From NCBI GenBank assembly GCA_029008095.1, contig JAQXJB010000004.1, forward strand, positions 36,234-100,233: DNA of 64,000 nt. The letters are read 5' to 3'. The number at the start of each line of letters is the position of its first letter. Position 1 is the stretch's first letter. The notes under the pieces were generated by a model. It was not told where the DNA came from. It was given only the letters and a program-made list of their open reading frames with translations, and made no database searches. The position numbers and the translations under genes are program-made. The DNA is from Clostridiales bacterium (lineage in GTDB: Bacteria > Bacillota > Clostridia > Oscillospirales > Oscillospiraceae). Shown here piece by piece: positions 16,994 through 25,902 of this stretch.

Positions 16994-17290
16994 AGTGTGA
17001 TAAATCACACTATATTCAGAGTGTCAAAAAAGCGTTTTTCCGTAAGTGCCTATCTCTCGATAAGGTCGGAGATTCTTCGCACTCCCTGCTTCGCAGGGGC
17101 TCAGAATGACAAAATCTTTAGGTGCTGCGGTTGGTCGTTACTGTGCATAAGACTTCAAGTTTATGTCATTCTGAACGTAGTGAAGAATCTCCTAACTACG
17201 ACTCAGATGGTAAGTACCAATCTGTAAGTGCTTCCTCATAATCACAATCGTTCTTTGACAAGCTGAGTGTGAAGTTTCACACTATATTCT
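16994..17290. repeat. Composite repeat element (MITE-like)
   Basis: Fills the 423-base gap 16979-17401. The outer copies AGTGTGAnnnnTCACACTATATTC (16994-17017 and 17266-17289) are direct repeats, each a small hairpin, and flank an inner block. That block starts TCAGAGTGTCAAA and ends in a near-complementary TTTGACAAGCTGA. Within it, GGAGATTCTTC...TCAGAATGAC (17068-17110) faces GTCATTCTGA...GAAGAATCTCC (17165-17192). The same unit recurs at 36457-36544. No coding capacity is seen. Two further small hairpins (near 17300-17335 and 17338-17367) precede the next gene. Confidence 0.6.
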
Positions 17291-17401
17291 TTAAAAGCCC
17301 ATCGCCTCGCCCTTCGGGCAACCGGCGATGATGGCTAAAATCCTCCATGCGGAGGAGATTTTTAAAACTATTTGTGCGGTGCTGCCGCATGGAGGATTAT
17401 T

Positions 17402-18061
17402 ATGTTAACATACGAAGAGATAAAGAACAACGAAACCATAAGAACCTATATCCGTAAGGCCGACCAGTCGCTGGTGGCTCTGGGCTTCACCGAGCACAGC
17501 TTCGCCCACGTTACCCTTGTGGCGGAGAACTGCGGCTATATACTCAAGACTATGGGATACTCTGACCACGAGGTGGAGTTGGGCAAGATAGCCTCATACC
17601 TCCACGATATCGGCAACATCGTCAACCGCTTGGATCACTCCCAGAGCGGCGCGGTCATGGCCTTTCGTATACTGGATAACCTTGATATGCCCCCCGAGGA
17701 CATCGCGGAGATAGTCACCGCCATCGGCAATCACGACGAGGGCACCGGCACCCCCGTGAGTCCCATCGCAGCAGCGCTCATTCTGGCCGACAAGTCCGAT
17801 GTGCGCCGCAGCCGCGTCCGCAACCCGGACACCACCTCCTTTGACATCCATGACCGGGTGAACTATTCGGTCACCAAGTCCCAGCTCAAAATAAATGAGG
17901 AAAAGACCCTCATAAAGCTCAAGCTCTCAGTCGACCCCCACTACGGCTCCGTGATGGATTACTTTGAGATATTCATGCAGCGCATGATACTCTGCCGCAA
18001 GGCGGCCGAGTTCCTCGGTCTGCAGTTCAAGCTAATCATCAACGAGCAGCAGCTTATATAA
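17402..18061 (+). CDS. HD-domain phosphohydrolase
   Basis: 219 residues from the ATG with GGAGGA seven bases upstream; an in-frame ATG at 17372 lacks one. The HD metal site is visible: His in EHSFAHV, the HD pair in YLHDIGN, His-Asp in GNHDE and the distal Asp in ADKSDVRRSRVR. HD proteins of this size hydrolyse phosphate esters of nucleotides or related compounds. Specific substrate cannot be assigned. It is flanked by a repeat element upstream and a bidirectional terminator downstream, so it appears monocistronic. Confidence 0.85.
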   Translation: MLTYEEIKNNETIRTYIRKADQSLVALGFTEHSFAHVTLVAENCGYILKTMGYSDHEVELGKIASYLHDIGNIVNRLDHSQSGAVMAFRILDNLDMPPEDIAEIVTAIGNHDEGTGTPVSPIAAALILADKSDVRRSRVRNPDTTSFDIHDRVNYSVTKSQLKINEEKTLIKLKLSVDPHYGSVMDYFEIFMQRMILCRKAAEFLGLQFKLIINEQQLI

Positions 18062-18075
18062 GCCGCAAAAACATC

Positions 18076-18105
18076 AAGACCGGGATGCCCTTGCATCCCG
18101 GTCTT
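18076..18105. terminator. Bidirectional terminator
   Basis: 12-base stem AAGACCGGGATG/CATCCCGGTCTT with a 6-base loop, between the convergent HD and C_GCAxxG_C_C genes. It is followed by TT on the plus strand and by TGATGTTTTTG on the minus strand. Confidence 0.75.
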
Positions 18106-18111
18106 TTGGCG

Positions 18112-18507
18112 TTACACCCTATATTTTGCAACAGTTTCTTCCAGAAGGTCGGCCACCATAAGCAGCAGCTCGTAGCAGCGGATATCATCCTTCTTATATT
18201 TGGGGACGAGTTCATCGCAGAGCGTGCTTCCAAAGCGCTTTTCAAACTCGCCGATAAAGCCGCCGGTCACGCCGTGCGCGGTTTCCTTGTCCACATTTAC
18301 GCAGATTAACTTTCCAAGGGCGGCGACAGAGCCGGAGATAGCTCCGCAGGTGATACCGAAGCCCATGCCGCCGCCAAAGCCGCGCATAAGGCTTATCTCA
18401 TTTTCACTGAGCCCCATGCCGTATTCTTCGTTTGCTGCCAGAAGCATACTCTCAGCGCAGTTGTGTCCCTCGTCCAGAAAATATCTTTTGACCTTATCTC
18501 TCAGCAT
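18112..18507 (-). CDS. C_GCAxxG_C_C family protein, second copy
   Basis: 131 residues with AAAGGGGA before the ATG. It shows the full family signature: HNCAES near 15-20, FGGGMGFGITCGAISGS around 43-60, then CDEL and a last Cys in RCYELL. The family is predicted redox-active with metal or disulfide chemistry; no reaction is proven. It is more canonical than the 3446-3952 protein and stands alone, divergent from the sensory hydrogenase gene at 18766. A dyad in the shared intergenic space could control either gene. Confidence 0.88.
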   Translation of the reverse strand: MLRDKVKRYFLDEGHNCAESMLLAANEEYGMGLSENEISLMRGFGGGMGFGITCGAISGSVAALGKLICVNVDKETAHGVTGGFIGEFEKRFGSTLCDELVPKYKKDDIRCYELLLMVADLLEETVAKYRV

Positions 18508-18603
18508 ATGTATTCCCCTTTCCGCCGCGCTGCGCGGCCTTTCATGAAAAATTATATCACCACGTTTTGCTCAAGACAATGATTATTAAACAAAGTGTAA
18601 AAT

Positions 18604-18654
18604 TTTCACCGGAGGTCGATTTCTATTGATTTTTTCGCGGTGAAATTATATTAT
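18604..18654 (+). promoter_or_regulatory. Promoter with inverted repeat before the sensory hydrogenase gene
   Basis: TTGATT (18626-18631), 17-base spacer, TATTAT (18649-18654). The inverted pair TTTCACCG (18604-18611) and CGGTGAAA (18638-18645) brackets the -35 and enters the spacer, as an operator would. Downstream, TGGGGAAA/TTTCCCCA (about 18674-18705) can form a leader hairpin. Confidence 0.55.
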
Positions 18655-18765
18655 TGTAATATAAATCATGAGTGGGGAAATGGAATTTCCTCTGCTTTCC
18701 CCATGAATCGCGCCGTATTACGCGTTCATGGGGTATTGTTTTAATAAAGCTAATGGAGAATGGTT

Positions 18766-20514
18766 ATGAAAGTTATAGAAAACAGTATGCAGGAATCTAT
18801 CGCCGTCTGCAAGGTCATCGACACAAACGTTGCCAACTGTCAGGACTGTTACCGTTGTGTCCGCTCCTGCCCGGTGAAGGCCATACGCATCACCAACGGA
18901 CAGGCCCACATAGAGCAGGAGTTCTGCATACACTGCGGCACCTGCGTGCGCCAATGTCCCCAGCAGGCGAAGTACATCGTCAGCACTCTGGACGCGGTCA
19001 AGGAGCTTCTGGCCTCCGGTCGCCCGGTAGCCGCCAGTGTGGCCCCCTCCTTTGCCGCGGCCGTTGAGCCCGGACTCGTGTATAAGATACCCACCGCCCT
19101 GCGTATGCTGGGCTTCAGCAAAGTTTCGGAGACTGCCGAAGGCGCTAAGCTGGTGTCCGACCGCAGTCTGGAATGCTTGCCTAAGGGCAGTATATGCACC
19201 ACATGTCCCGCCGTGGTCAGCTATGTTGAAAAATATCACCATGAGGCTCTGAACCGCATGATACCCGTGGTATCTCCAATGGTGGCTCACGGCCGCATGA
19301 TAAAAGAAGCCTTCGGCGAGGAATTCGCCGTGGTATTCATCGGCCCCTGCGCCGCGAAAAAGGCCGAGGCCTTGCGCCCGGAAAACCGCGACGCCATCGA
19401 CGCGGTCATCACCTTCCGCGAGCTTTTCGACTGGCTTGAAGAGGCAAAGCTGGATATTGCCGATCTTCCGGACGGAAGCTTTGACTTCACCGGTCTGGCT
19501 GACGGCACCTTGAAGAACGCCCGTCTTTTCCCGGTGGACGGCGGTATGCTCAAGACCTGCGGCAAGGCCAGCGATGGCACAAGCTCCGAGGTCATGTCTC
19601 TCTCCGGCGCCAAGCAGGTCACATCCTTCTTCGATGTTGACCCCGAAAAGGTGGAATTCAAGCTGGTCGAGCCCCTGTTCTGCCCCGGCGGATGCATAGA
19701 CGGCCCCGGCTTCACGGGTCTGGGTAATATATATTACCGCAAGAACGCCGTCATTTCCTATGCCGAGAGCGCCGGTGAATATGACGGCAAGCGCTTCGGC
19801 AATCAGGAAAATGTGGACACCGAGCCCTGGTTCATCCCTCTGGAGACCCGGGCAGATGAACCGGTAAGCGACGAAGCCATTCAGCAGGTATTCCAGAAGA
19901 CCGGCAAGACCGATCCGCGCAACCAGCTCAACTGCGGCGCCTGCGGCTACGCCTCTTGCCGTGAAAACGCCATCGCCGTCGTCCGCAACATGGCCGAGCC
20001 TGAGATGTGCATACCCTACATGCGCCGCCTGGCCCAGCAGCGCGCCGACCGCATAATCGAGACTACTCCCACTGCGGTGGTCATCGTGGACAAGGATCTG
20101 AAGCTTATCCATATGAACCCTGCCTTCCACAAGATGTTCATGTGCAGCAACTCCATCCTTGGCCGCCACATCTCCTACATATTCGACGCCCGGGACTTCG
20201 AAACACTTGCCAGCAGCGACACGGACGAGATGGAGGCCGTGCGTACCTATTACGGCACTCGCTATCACCTCACTCTCTACGCAATGCGCAGCGAGGAACA
20301 GTATGTCGGCATGTTTACCGATATTTCCCACATTAAGCTGGACGAGAGTCAGATGCACCTCATTGAGCGCCAGCTTCTCGTAAACGCCAGAGAGCTGCTG
20401 GAGCATCAGATCAGCTTCTCTCAGGAAATGGCGCACCAGCTCGGACGAAACACGGCAAAGACGGAGGAGCTGGTAAAGCGTATGCTTGACCTCTATGAGG
20501 ACAGGGATCTTTGA
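18766..20514 (+). CDS. Sensory [FeFe]-hydrogenase-like protein with PAS domain (HydS type)
   Basis: 582 residues; GGAG sits seven bases before this ATG, while the ATG at 18760 abuts it. Two [4Fe-4S] ferredoxin motifs are formed by C25/28/31/35 and C54/57/60/64. H-cluster motifs follow: CTTCPAV (C144, C147), GPCAAKK (C195) and FCPGGC (C306, C310). An additional Fe-S domain (C390, C393, C398, C415) and a PAS domain (about 425-545) complete it. This layout matches group C sensory hydrogenases, thought to sense H2 or redox state and signal rather than produce H2. The phosphatase gene 16 bases downstream is the likely output. Metallocluster content is inferred from cysteines only. Confidence 0.88.
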   Translation: MKVIENSMQESIAVCKVIDTNVANCQDCYRCVRSCPVKAIRITNGQAHIEQEFCIHCGTCVRQCPQQAKYIVSTLDAVKELLASGRPVAASVAPSFAAAVEPGLVYKIPTALRMLGFSKVSETAEGAKLVSDRSLECLPKGSICTTCPAVVSYVEKYHHEALNRMIPVVSPMVAHGRMIKEAFGEEFAVVFIGPCAAKKAEALRPENRDAIDAVITFRELFDWLEEAKLDIADLPDGSFDFTGLADGTLKNARLFPVDGGMLKTCGKASDGTSSEVMSLSGAKQVTSFFDVDPEKVEFKLVEPLFCPGGCIDGPGFTGLGNIYYRKNAVISYAESAGEYDGKRFGNQENVDTEPWFIPLETRADEPVSDEAIQQVFQKTGKTDPRNQLNCGACGYASCRENAIAVVRNMAEPEMCIPYMRRLAQQRADRIIETTPTAVVIVDKDLKLIHMNPAFHKMFMCSNSILGRHISYIFDARDFETLASSDTDEMEAVRTYYGTRYHLTLYAMRSEEQYVGMFTDISHIKLDESQMHLIERQLLVNARELLEHQISFSQEMAHQLGRNTAKTEELVKRMLDLYEDRDL

Positions 20515-20529
20515 TTGGCGGTGAAGTGA

Positions 20530-21678
20530 TTGCGATTTTTTGAAGATATTATCCAGCAGGTCACCAAGACCGGCTACCGCGTCTGCGGCGACCATGTAAT
20601 GTGCTACCGCACGGTGGCGGTCACCTATCTGGTGGTGGCCGATGGCATCGGCTCCGGCGTTTACGCCAATATCGCCGCCATCACCTGCGCCGAGCAGCTC
20701 ATGGGGCTGTTCAAAAGCTCCATCCAGTTCAAGGCAGGCTGCGAGATGGTGGCCGACTCCATGCACCGGGCCAAGATCGAAGACGCACCCTATGCGGCGT
20801 TCACCTGTGTGAAGATAAGCAGCGACGGCAGCTACGCCATCTTTTCCTATGAAGCTCCGGAACCCATCCTTATCACCGGCGGCTTCGCCAAGGTGCTTGA
20901 GCCCCGGTATTACAAGGCCAAGTACGACTATGTTGGCGAGATATATGGCCACCTGAATCGGGGCGATTCCATCCTCGTTTTCAGCGACGGCGTCGACCAG
21001 GCCGGCATGGGCAACGGCATGGGTATGGGCATCGGCTCCGAGGGCGTTGTGAAATGGCTGGAAAAGCAGAAAACAATGGGCACGCCCGAGCCGGATTTCC
21101 CAACTATACTTAAAAATCTCACTGATATGACCGCCTCTGTTTCCGGCGGAGTTCACGCCGACGATACCACCGCCGTCATTCTAAAGTGCCGTGAGGCAAG
21201 AGACCTTATAATAGCCACCGGCCCTCCCAGCTCAAAGCAGAAGGATAACGAATTTGTCAACCGCCTGGTCGGGGCCTATGGCAAGAAGGTCATCTGTGGC
21301 TCCACCACCACGGATATCATCGCCAAGGTGATGGGCGCGAAGGTAACTTCCGTCCGCTCCTCCGAGCCCAACAGTCCGCCGGAGTATCACATAGACGGCA
21401 TCGACCTTGTTGCCGAGGGCGCGATGACTCTGAGCCAGGCCTGCAATATAATCAATGAGCCGCTGGAGGCTATTTCCGGCAGCGGCGTCGTGGAACGTTT
21501 CTGCCGCATGATGCGTGAAAGCGATATCATCACCTTTATGCTTGGCACGGCTCTCAATTCCGCCCACGGAGACCTGCTCTTCAAGCAGCTCGGCGTACGC
21601 CCGCGCCGTGAATCTGTCGTTACGCTGGCCAAAAGCCTTACCAAAATGGGCAAGGTGGTTATCATAGAGGATTATTGA
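20530..21678 (+). CDS. SpoIIE-type PP2C protein phosphatase
   Basis: 382 residues from a TTG start with GGTGAAGTGA just upstream; no better ATG precedes the domain. PP2C metal-binding acidic motifs are visible: VADGIGSG near 36-43, FSDGVDQAG near 152-160 and HADDTTAV near 210. The C-terminal 150 residues (DNEFVNRLVGAYG onward) form an additional domain seen in clostridial homologues of unknown function. It would dephosphorylate Ser/Thr residues on a target such as an anti-sigma antagonist. Tandem arrangement with the sensory hydrogenase suggests an H2/redox-controlled partner-switch signal. No anti-sigma or antagonist gene is adjacent. Confidence 0.85.
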   Translation: MRFFEDIIQQVTKTGYRVCGDHVMCYRTVAVTYLVVADGIGSGVYANIAAITCAEQLMGLFKSSIQFKAGCEMVADSMHRAKIEDAPYAAFTCVKISSDGSYAIFSYEAPEPILITGGFAKVLEPRYYKAKYDYVGEIYGHLNRGDSILVFSDGVDQAGMGNGMGMGIGSEGVVKWLEKQKTMGTPEPDFPTILKNLTDMTASVSGGVHADDTTAVILKCREARDLIIATGPPSSKQKDNEFVNRLVGAYGKKVICGSTTTDIIAKVMGAKVTSVRSSEPNSPPEYHIDGIDLVAEGAMTLSQACNIINEPLEAISGSGVVERFCRMMRESDIITFMLGTALNSAHGDLLFKQLGVRPRRESVVTLAKSLTKMGKVVIIEDY

Positions 21679-21741
21679 CGAAGCCCAGGCGGCACAGACG
21701 CAATTGTGCGATACTGCCTTATATAAGAAAGGATGAAGAGA

Positions 21742-22428
21742 ATGTCTGTTTGTATAAGCTGTGGCAACGAAATTGCCGAAAACGTAAACTTCTGCATGCA
21801 TTGCGGCGCTCCTCAGGCAGCGACTGCCGCGGAGGAACCGAAAGAGATATGCGCCGAGGATACCGCTGAAAAGAGCAGCGAGACCATTGAAGCCGCCGAT
21901 GATGTCTCCACCGAGCTGACGCCCACCGTTGAGGAGGCCGCCGAAGCTCCCGCCGAACCGGTATTCATTCCCGAGCCCACCCCTGCCGAAGAGAAGAATG
22001 CACCCGCCTTCGAGTCTGCGGTTATCCCCCCTGCTCCTGCGTATGAGCCGCCAAAAACCGCCTCCGTCACCTATGCCGAGCCTGCCGGCGAGAAATCCCG
22101 ACCGGAATTCACTCCTACGCCCGTTCCTGCGGAGGATCCCGAGAAGCCCGGTCCCAAGAGCAAATGGGGCATTATGAGCACCTGGGGCTATGTGGGCGCC
22201 ACTCTGCTGATGTCCATCCCCATTATCGGTTTTATCATCACAATAGTCTGGGCCTGTGGAGGCTGCCGCAAGTATGCCAAGCGCAACTACGCCCGCGCCA
22301 CGCTTATCTTCCTTTTTGCGGGCATTATCCTCGCCGTTGTCTCCGCCCTGATACTGCGCTTTATATTCCCCGAGCTCATCGTCTGGGCATTTGAATACCT
22401 GAATTCCGGATATACTATTATTTTCTGA
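21742..22428 (+). CDS. Zinc-ribbon membrane protein
   Basis: 228 residues; the ATG at 21742 fits AAAGGATG spacing better than the ATG at 21733. An N-terminal zinc ribbon CISCG...CMHCG (about 4-23) is followed by a long acidic Pro/Glu/Ala-rich linker (about 30-150). Two transmembrane segments lie near 152-175 and 190-212. Proteins with this layout are common in Firmicutes without an assigned function. It lies 63 bases after the phosphatase gene and ends at a bidirectional terminator, so it may be the last gene of the hydrogenase-phosphatase transcript. Confidence 0.8.
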   Translation: MSVCISCGNEIAENVNFCMHCGAPQAATAAEEPKEICAEDTAEKSSETIEAADDVSTELTPTVEEAAEAPAEPVFIPEPTPAEEKNAPAFESAVIPPAPAYEPPKTASVTYAEPAGEKSRPEFTPTPVPAEDPEKPGPKSKWGIMSTWGYVGATLLMSIPIIGFIITIVWACGGCRKYAKRNYARATLIFLFAGIILAVVSALILRFIFPELIVWAFEYLNSGYTIIF

Positions 22429-22431
22429 TAC

Positions 22432-22465
22432 AAAAAATCGCACCGCTTTCACGGTGCGATTTTTT
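22432..22465. terminator. Bidirectional terminator
   Basis: 14-base stem AAAAAATCGCACCG/CGGTGCGATTTTTT between the convergent zinc-ribbon gene and ricT. A/T runs on both sides make it functional in both directions. Confidence 0.88.
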
Positions 22466-22478
22466 ATTCAGAACTTTC

Positions 22479-23909
22479 TTAGTTTGTCTTTTCTCCGCTG
22501 GGCTTATTGGCCTTATGGCGGCGGTGATAATTGCGCTTATTGGCGTTGGGCTTAGCCTGGGCGACCGCGGCGGCAACGGCTGCTGCTCTTGCCTTGGCCT
22601 TATCGTCCATGACCTGCTGATGAGACTCGGTTTTGGGCTGCTGCTCACGCTTTTCCTGCTGGGGCTTGCCGCCGTTTCCACGGCGGTGGGAGCTATGCTG
22701 AGCGCCGGACTGCTGAGACGGTTTCTCCTGCTGGTTCTGCTTCTCCTGCTGCTCCTGCTTGGGCTGCTGCCCCTTGGATTTCTGACGGTTGGGCTGATTT
22801 TTCTGCTGCCCCTGCTTTTCCTGTCTGTTCTGAGTCTCCTGCTTAGGCGGCTCGTTCTTTTCGGCGTCAGGCTGAGCATTCTGGGCGCTCTGAGGCTTCT
22901 TGCTTCTATGGCGGCGGCCTCCGCGGTGACGGTTCTTGCCCTCGTTCTCCTGCTGCTCCGGTTTCTCCTCGCGCTCCTGGGGCTTATCGTTGATAAGAGC
23001 GGGCATAGGGTCGATGCGTCCAAAGCCGCGGCGGGAACTGACGCTGCCGGCTATATCCTCGGGCTCTTCCTCCGGCGGCTCCGGCTCCTTATACACTCCT
23101 CCCACGGTGAAGCCCAACTCACGGGCGGGGTATGACCGAAGCTCGGTAATGCTCTCCTCGGCCAGCTTTACCTTAACGGTGCGGCGCAGGAGGTTTACCT
23201 CCTTGACAGTGCCCTTGCCCTCGGGGGTATCCACCTCAGTTTCCACCTTGGGAACGGTCTTGAGCAAATGCTCATAAGCATCCTGCTCATATTTCAGGCA
23301 GCACATAAGTCTGCCACAGGTACCTGATATCTTGGTGGGGTTAAGGGAGAGGGACTGGGTCTTGGCCATCTTGATGGAGACCGGCTGGAAATCCTCCAGG
23401 AAGGAGGAGCAGCAGAAGGGTCTGCCGCAGATGCCGAGACCACCCACCAGCTTGGCGCTGTCACGGACGCCTATCTGGCGCAGCTCAATGCGGGTGCGGA
23501 ACACGCTGGCCAGATCCTTTACCAGCTCGCGGAAGTCAACTCTTCCGTCGCTGGTGAAGAAAAACAGTATCTTGCTGCCGTCGAAGCTGTATTCAACATC
23601 CACCAGCTTCATTTCAAGACCTCTCTCGGCTATCTTCTTCTGGCAGAAATCAAAAGCGGTCTTTTCTCTTTCCTTGTTGGCCTGGGCAACAGCCTTATCA
23701 TCATCGGTGGCGATGCGGATAACGGGGCGCAGCGGAGGGACGATGGCCGTTTCCTCCACATAGTGAGCGCCGCGAACACATTCGCCGAATTCCAGGCCCT
23801 TGGCGGTCTCCACGATGACGGAGTCGCCTATGCGCGGTGTGGTGCCGGCAGGGTCAAAGAAATACGCCTTGCCCTTGCTGCGGAACCTTACGTTTACTAC
23901 CTCTGGCAT
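22479..23909 (-). CDS. ricT: PSP1-domain regulatory protein RicT (YaaT) with long C-terminal tail
   Basis: 476 residues with GAGGA before the ATG. Residues 1-270 carry the PSP1 domain and the conserved cysteine motifs CGRPFCC and CGRLMCC that bind an Fe-S cluster in the Ric (YaaT-YlbF-YmcA) complex. In Bacillus subtilis that complex promotes mRNA processing by RNase Y and sporulation/competence control. From about 290 to the end the protein is a Gln/Glu/Lys/Asn-rich, apparently disordered tail, much longer than in the ~275-residue Bacillus protein. It lies 17 bases after holB, the conserved holB-yaaT order. Confidence 0.9.
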   Translation of the reverse strand: MPEVVNVRFRSKGKAYFFDPAGTTPRIGDSVIVETAKGLEFGECVRGAHYVEETAIVPPLRPVIRIATDDDKAVAQANKEREKTAFDFCQKKIAERGLEMKLVDVEYSFDGSKILFFFTSDGRVDFRELVKDLASVFRTRIELRQIGVRDSAKLVGGLGICGRPFCCSSFLEDFQPVSIKMAKTQSLSLNPTKISGTCGRLMCCLKYEQDAYEHLLKTVPKVETEVDTPEGKGTVKEVNLLRRTVKVKLAEESITELRSYPARELGFTVGGVYKEPEPPEEEPEDIAGSVSSRRGFGRIDPMPALINDKPQEREEKPEQQENEGKNRHRGGRRHRSKKPQSAQNAQPDAEKNEPPKQETQNRQEKQGQQKNQPNRQKSKGQQPKQEQQEKQNQQEKPSQQSGAQHSSHRRGNGGKPQQEKREQQPKTESHQQVMDDKAKARAAAVAAAVAQAKPNANKRNYHRRHKANKPSGEKTN

Positions 23910-23926
23910 ATATATCCTCGTTTCTT

Positions 23927-24745
23927 TTATCGTGCTTCGCCGGCAAGGCGGCCCAGCCTTACGGCCAGCGCCCCGGCGGTGTGACCCGCGCCGGTGTTAT
24001 TGGTAACTCTACGGCGCAGAAGCTCGTCCACCGCTTCCTTTGCGGTGAAGAGCTGCTTTCTTGCTGCGGAGTCCTGTTCTCCGCGTATTTTCAGGGCAAA
24101 AAGCATCGAGAGTGATTCCAGAACGCCGTCAAAGTCCTCCCTGTCCAGCTTGGCTTTTTCCAGCATGAAGCAGGCGGATGCTATATCCATAGGACTGCGG
24201 CGGAGGAAGGAGTCAAAAACGGCGCGGGCATACTTGTCCTCGTCGCCCATGCCCTCCTCACCGTCTGCCAAAAGCTCCGTGCAGCGGGAGCGCACCGTGT
24301 CCAGAATGGCGGCGGAATTGGCGGCCGTCAGGACGAAGGCCGAGCGTGCCGGCGGCTCTTCCAATATTTTGAGCATGGCGTTCTGCGCGTTTATGTTCAT
24401 TTCGTCTGCGGAGGGGATGAGATATACCTTTCGCGGCGCTTCATTCGGCATAATATAGGCATCCCGGACTATCTCGCGCACCTGATCCACCACATAGCTG
24501 CTCTTATCCGGCAGCTTTTCAAGCCGGATAAAGTCCGGATGGATGCCCTTTGCCAGCTTCACGCAGTGGGTACAGCAGCCGCAGGGCGCTTCCCGGTCGG
24601 GGCAGATGAGCGCGGCGGCGATATATGCCGCAAGCTCTTCCCTGCTTTCCGGCGCGCCGCCCAGTACCAGCCACGCATGGGACAGCGTCCCCGCCCTGGC
24701 CTGAGCCTGTATTCTCTTTTTCTGTGCGTTATTGCGCTGGGGCAT
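23927..24745 (-). CDS. holB: DNA polymerase III delta-prime subunit
   Basis: 272 residues from the ATG at 24745, eleven bases after GGAGG; the in-frame ATG at 24763 overlaps that Shine-Dalgarno. The clamp-loader AAA+ fold is recognised by QAQARAGTLSHAWL, the zinc-binding cysteines CGCCTHC near 58-64, sensor-like NAMLKILEEPP and the RSRC arginine-finger region (SRC-type motif). It lacks a Walker A, as is usual for delta-prime. It is a component of the replication clamp loader. Immediate downstream neighbour ricT matches the classical Firmicute order. The upstream tmk/yaaQR genes are not here. Confidence 0.9.
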   Translation of the reverse strand: MPQRNNAQKKRIQAQARAGTLSHAWLVLGGAPESREELAAYIAAALICPDREAPCGCCTHCVKLAKGIHPDFIRLEKLPDKSSYVVDQVREIVRDAYIMPNEAPRKVYLIPSADEMNINAQNAMLKILEEPPARSAFVLTAANSAAILDTVRSRCTELLADGEEGMGDEDKYARAVFDSFLRRSPMDIASACFMLEKAKLDREDFDGVLESLSMLFALKIRGEQDSAARKQLFTAKEAVDELLRRRVTNNTGAGHTAGALAVRLGRLAGEAR

Positions 24746-24871
24746 GATTATTATATCCTCCAAAGACGGTTATAAGCATATACAGATTTAATATATCACA
24801 AGAGGTCATGATTTACAAACATTTTTATCGCTTATGTCAAAAAACTTAGTCGCCTATTGATTTCCAGGCAC

Positions 24872-24903
24872 AAAAACTCCCCCGCATCGCTGACGCAGGG
24901 GAG
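24872..24903 (-). terminator. Terminator of cysK
   Basis: On the minus strand a CTCCCC/GGGGAG-based hairpin with GC-rich interior (24877-24903) is followed by five T residues (24876-24872). Confidence 0.8.
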
Positions 24904-24911
24904 AGTAAACG

Positions 24912-25841
24912 TCAATTTTCAAAAAGCAGTGTACTGAAATACCTCTCGCCGGTATCGGGCAGGATGGTGACCACGGTCTTGCCGGGGCCGAGTTCTTTAG
25001 CGAGGCGCAGGGCGGCGGCGACATTAGTACCGCTGGAGATGCCGCAGAGTATGCCCTCCTCCCGGATGAGCCGCCTGGTGGTATTGATAGCCTCGTCATC
25101 GGTGACGATGGCGACGTCATCATAGATATCCATATTTAGATTGGCGGGGATAAGGCCGTCGCCTATGCCCATCTGGAGGTGGGTTCCGATATTGCCGCCG
25201 GAGAGGATGGCGGCGTTTTCCGGCTCCACGGCCCATATTTTTATATCCGGATTCTTAGCCTTCAGCGTGCCGCCGATGCCGGATATGGTGCCGCCGGTGC
25301 CGATACCGGAGCAGAAGCCGTGGATGGGAGCGTCCACCTGGGCAAGTATCTCCTCTCCGGTGTGTTCCTTATGTACCTGTGGGTTGGCGGGGTTTTCAAA
25401 CTGCTGAGGCACCCAGACACGCTCATCCTCCTCCGCCATGCGCAGGGCGGTTCTGAGGCACTGGTCGATGCACTCGCCTATATCCCCCGCGTCGTGGATG
25501 AGCACCAGCTCCGCGCCGTAGGCTTTGATGAGCTTTCTTCGCTCCTCGCTGACGGAGTCGGGCATGATTATGCGCACATGATAGCCCCTCACCGCGCCCA
25601 CGAGGGCAAGGCCGATACCCTGATTGCCGCTGGTGGGCTCCACGATTATGGTATCGGGTCTGATGATACCCTTCGCTTCCGCATCGATTATCATATTGTA
25701 TGCCGTGCGGGTCTTGATAGAACCGCCTATATTTACTCCTTCGTACTTCACCAGCACCTGAGCGCAGCCGGCAGGCACAATGCGCGAGAGCTTTATAACC
25801 GGCGTATTGCCTATTGCTTCAAGAACATTAGAATAAATCAA
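24912..25841 (-). CDS. cysK: Cysteine synthase A (O-acetylserine sulfhydrylase)
   Basis: 309 residues from a TTG with GGAGG seven bases upstream. The longer reading from 25895 adds unrelated residues and lacks a Shine-Dalgarno. PLP lysine lies in GGSIKTRTA, the substrate loop is TSGNQGIG and the phosphate-binding loop follows GTGGTISGIGG. It converts O-acetylserine and sulfide to cysteine. A strong intrinsic terminator sits 62-119 bases upstream of the start, behind a separate promoter, so transcription into cysK appears attenuated. No cysE gene is adjacent. Confidence 0.93.
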   Translation of the reverse strand: MIYSNVLEAIGNTPVIKLSRIVPAGCAQVLVKYEGVNIGGSIKTRTAYNMIIDAEAKGIIRPDTIIVEPTSGNQGIGLALVGAVRGYHVRIIMPDSVSEERRKLIKAYGAELVLIHDAGDIGECIDQCLRTALRMAEEDERVWVPQQFENPANPQVHKEHTGEEILAQVDAPIHGFCSGIGTGGTISGIGGTLKAKNPDIKIWAVEPENAAILSGGNIGTHLQMGIGDGLIPANLNMDIYDDVAIVTDDEAINTTRRLIREEGILCGISSGTNVAAALRLAKELGPGKTVVTILPDTGERYFSTLLFEN

Positions 25842-25902
25842 ACAGATACCTCCATAATCAGGATACACCCATTGTAATATATTGGGGGGAGCCATTACAA
25901 TA

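Noticed and set aside
22515..23135. Highly hydrophobic 206-residue plus-strand ORF
   Set aside because: Reverse complement of the Gln/Lys-rich ricT tail reads as Leu repeats; no Shine-Dalgarno.
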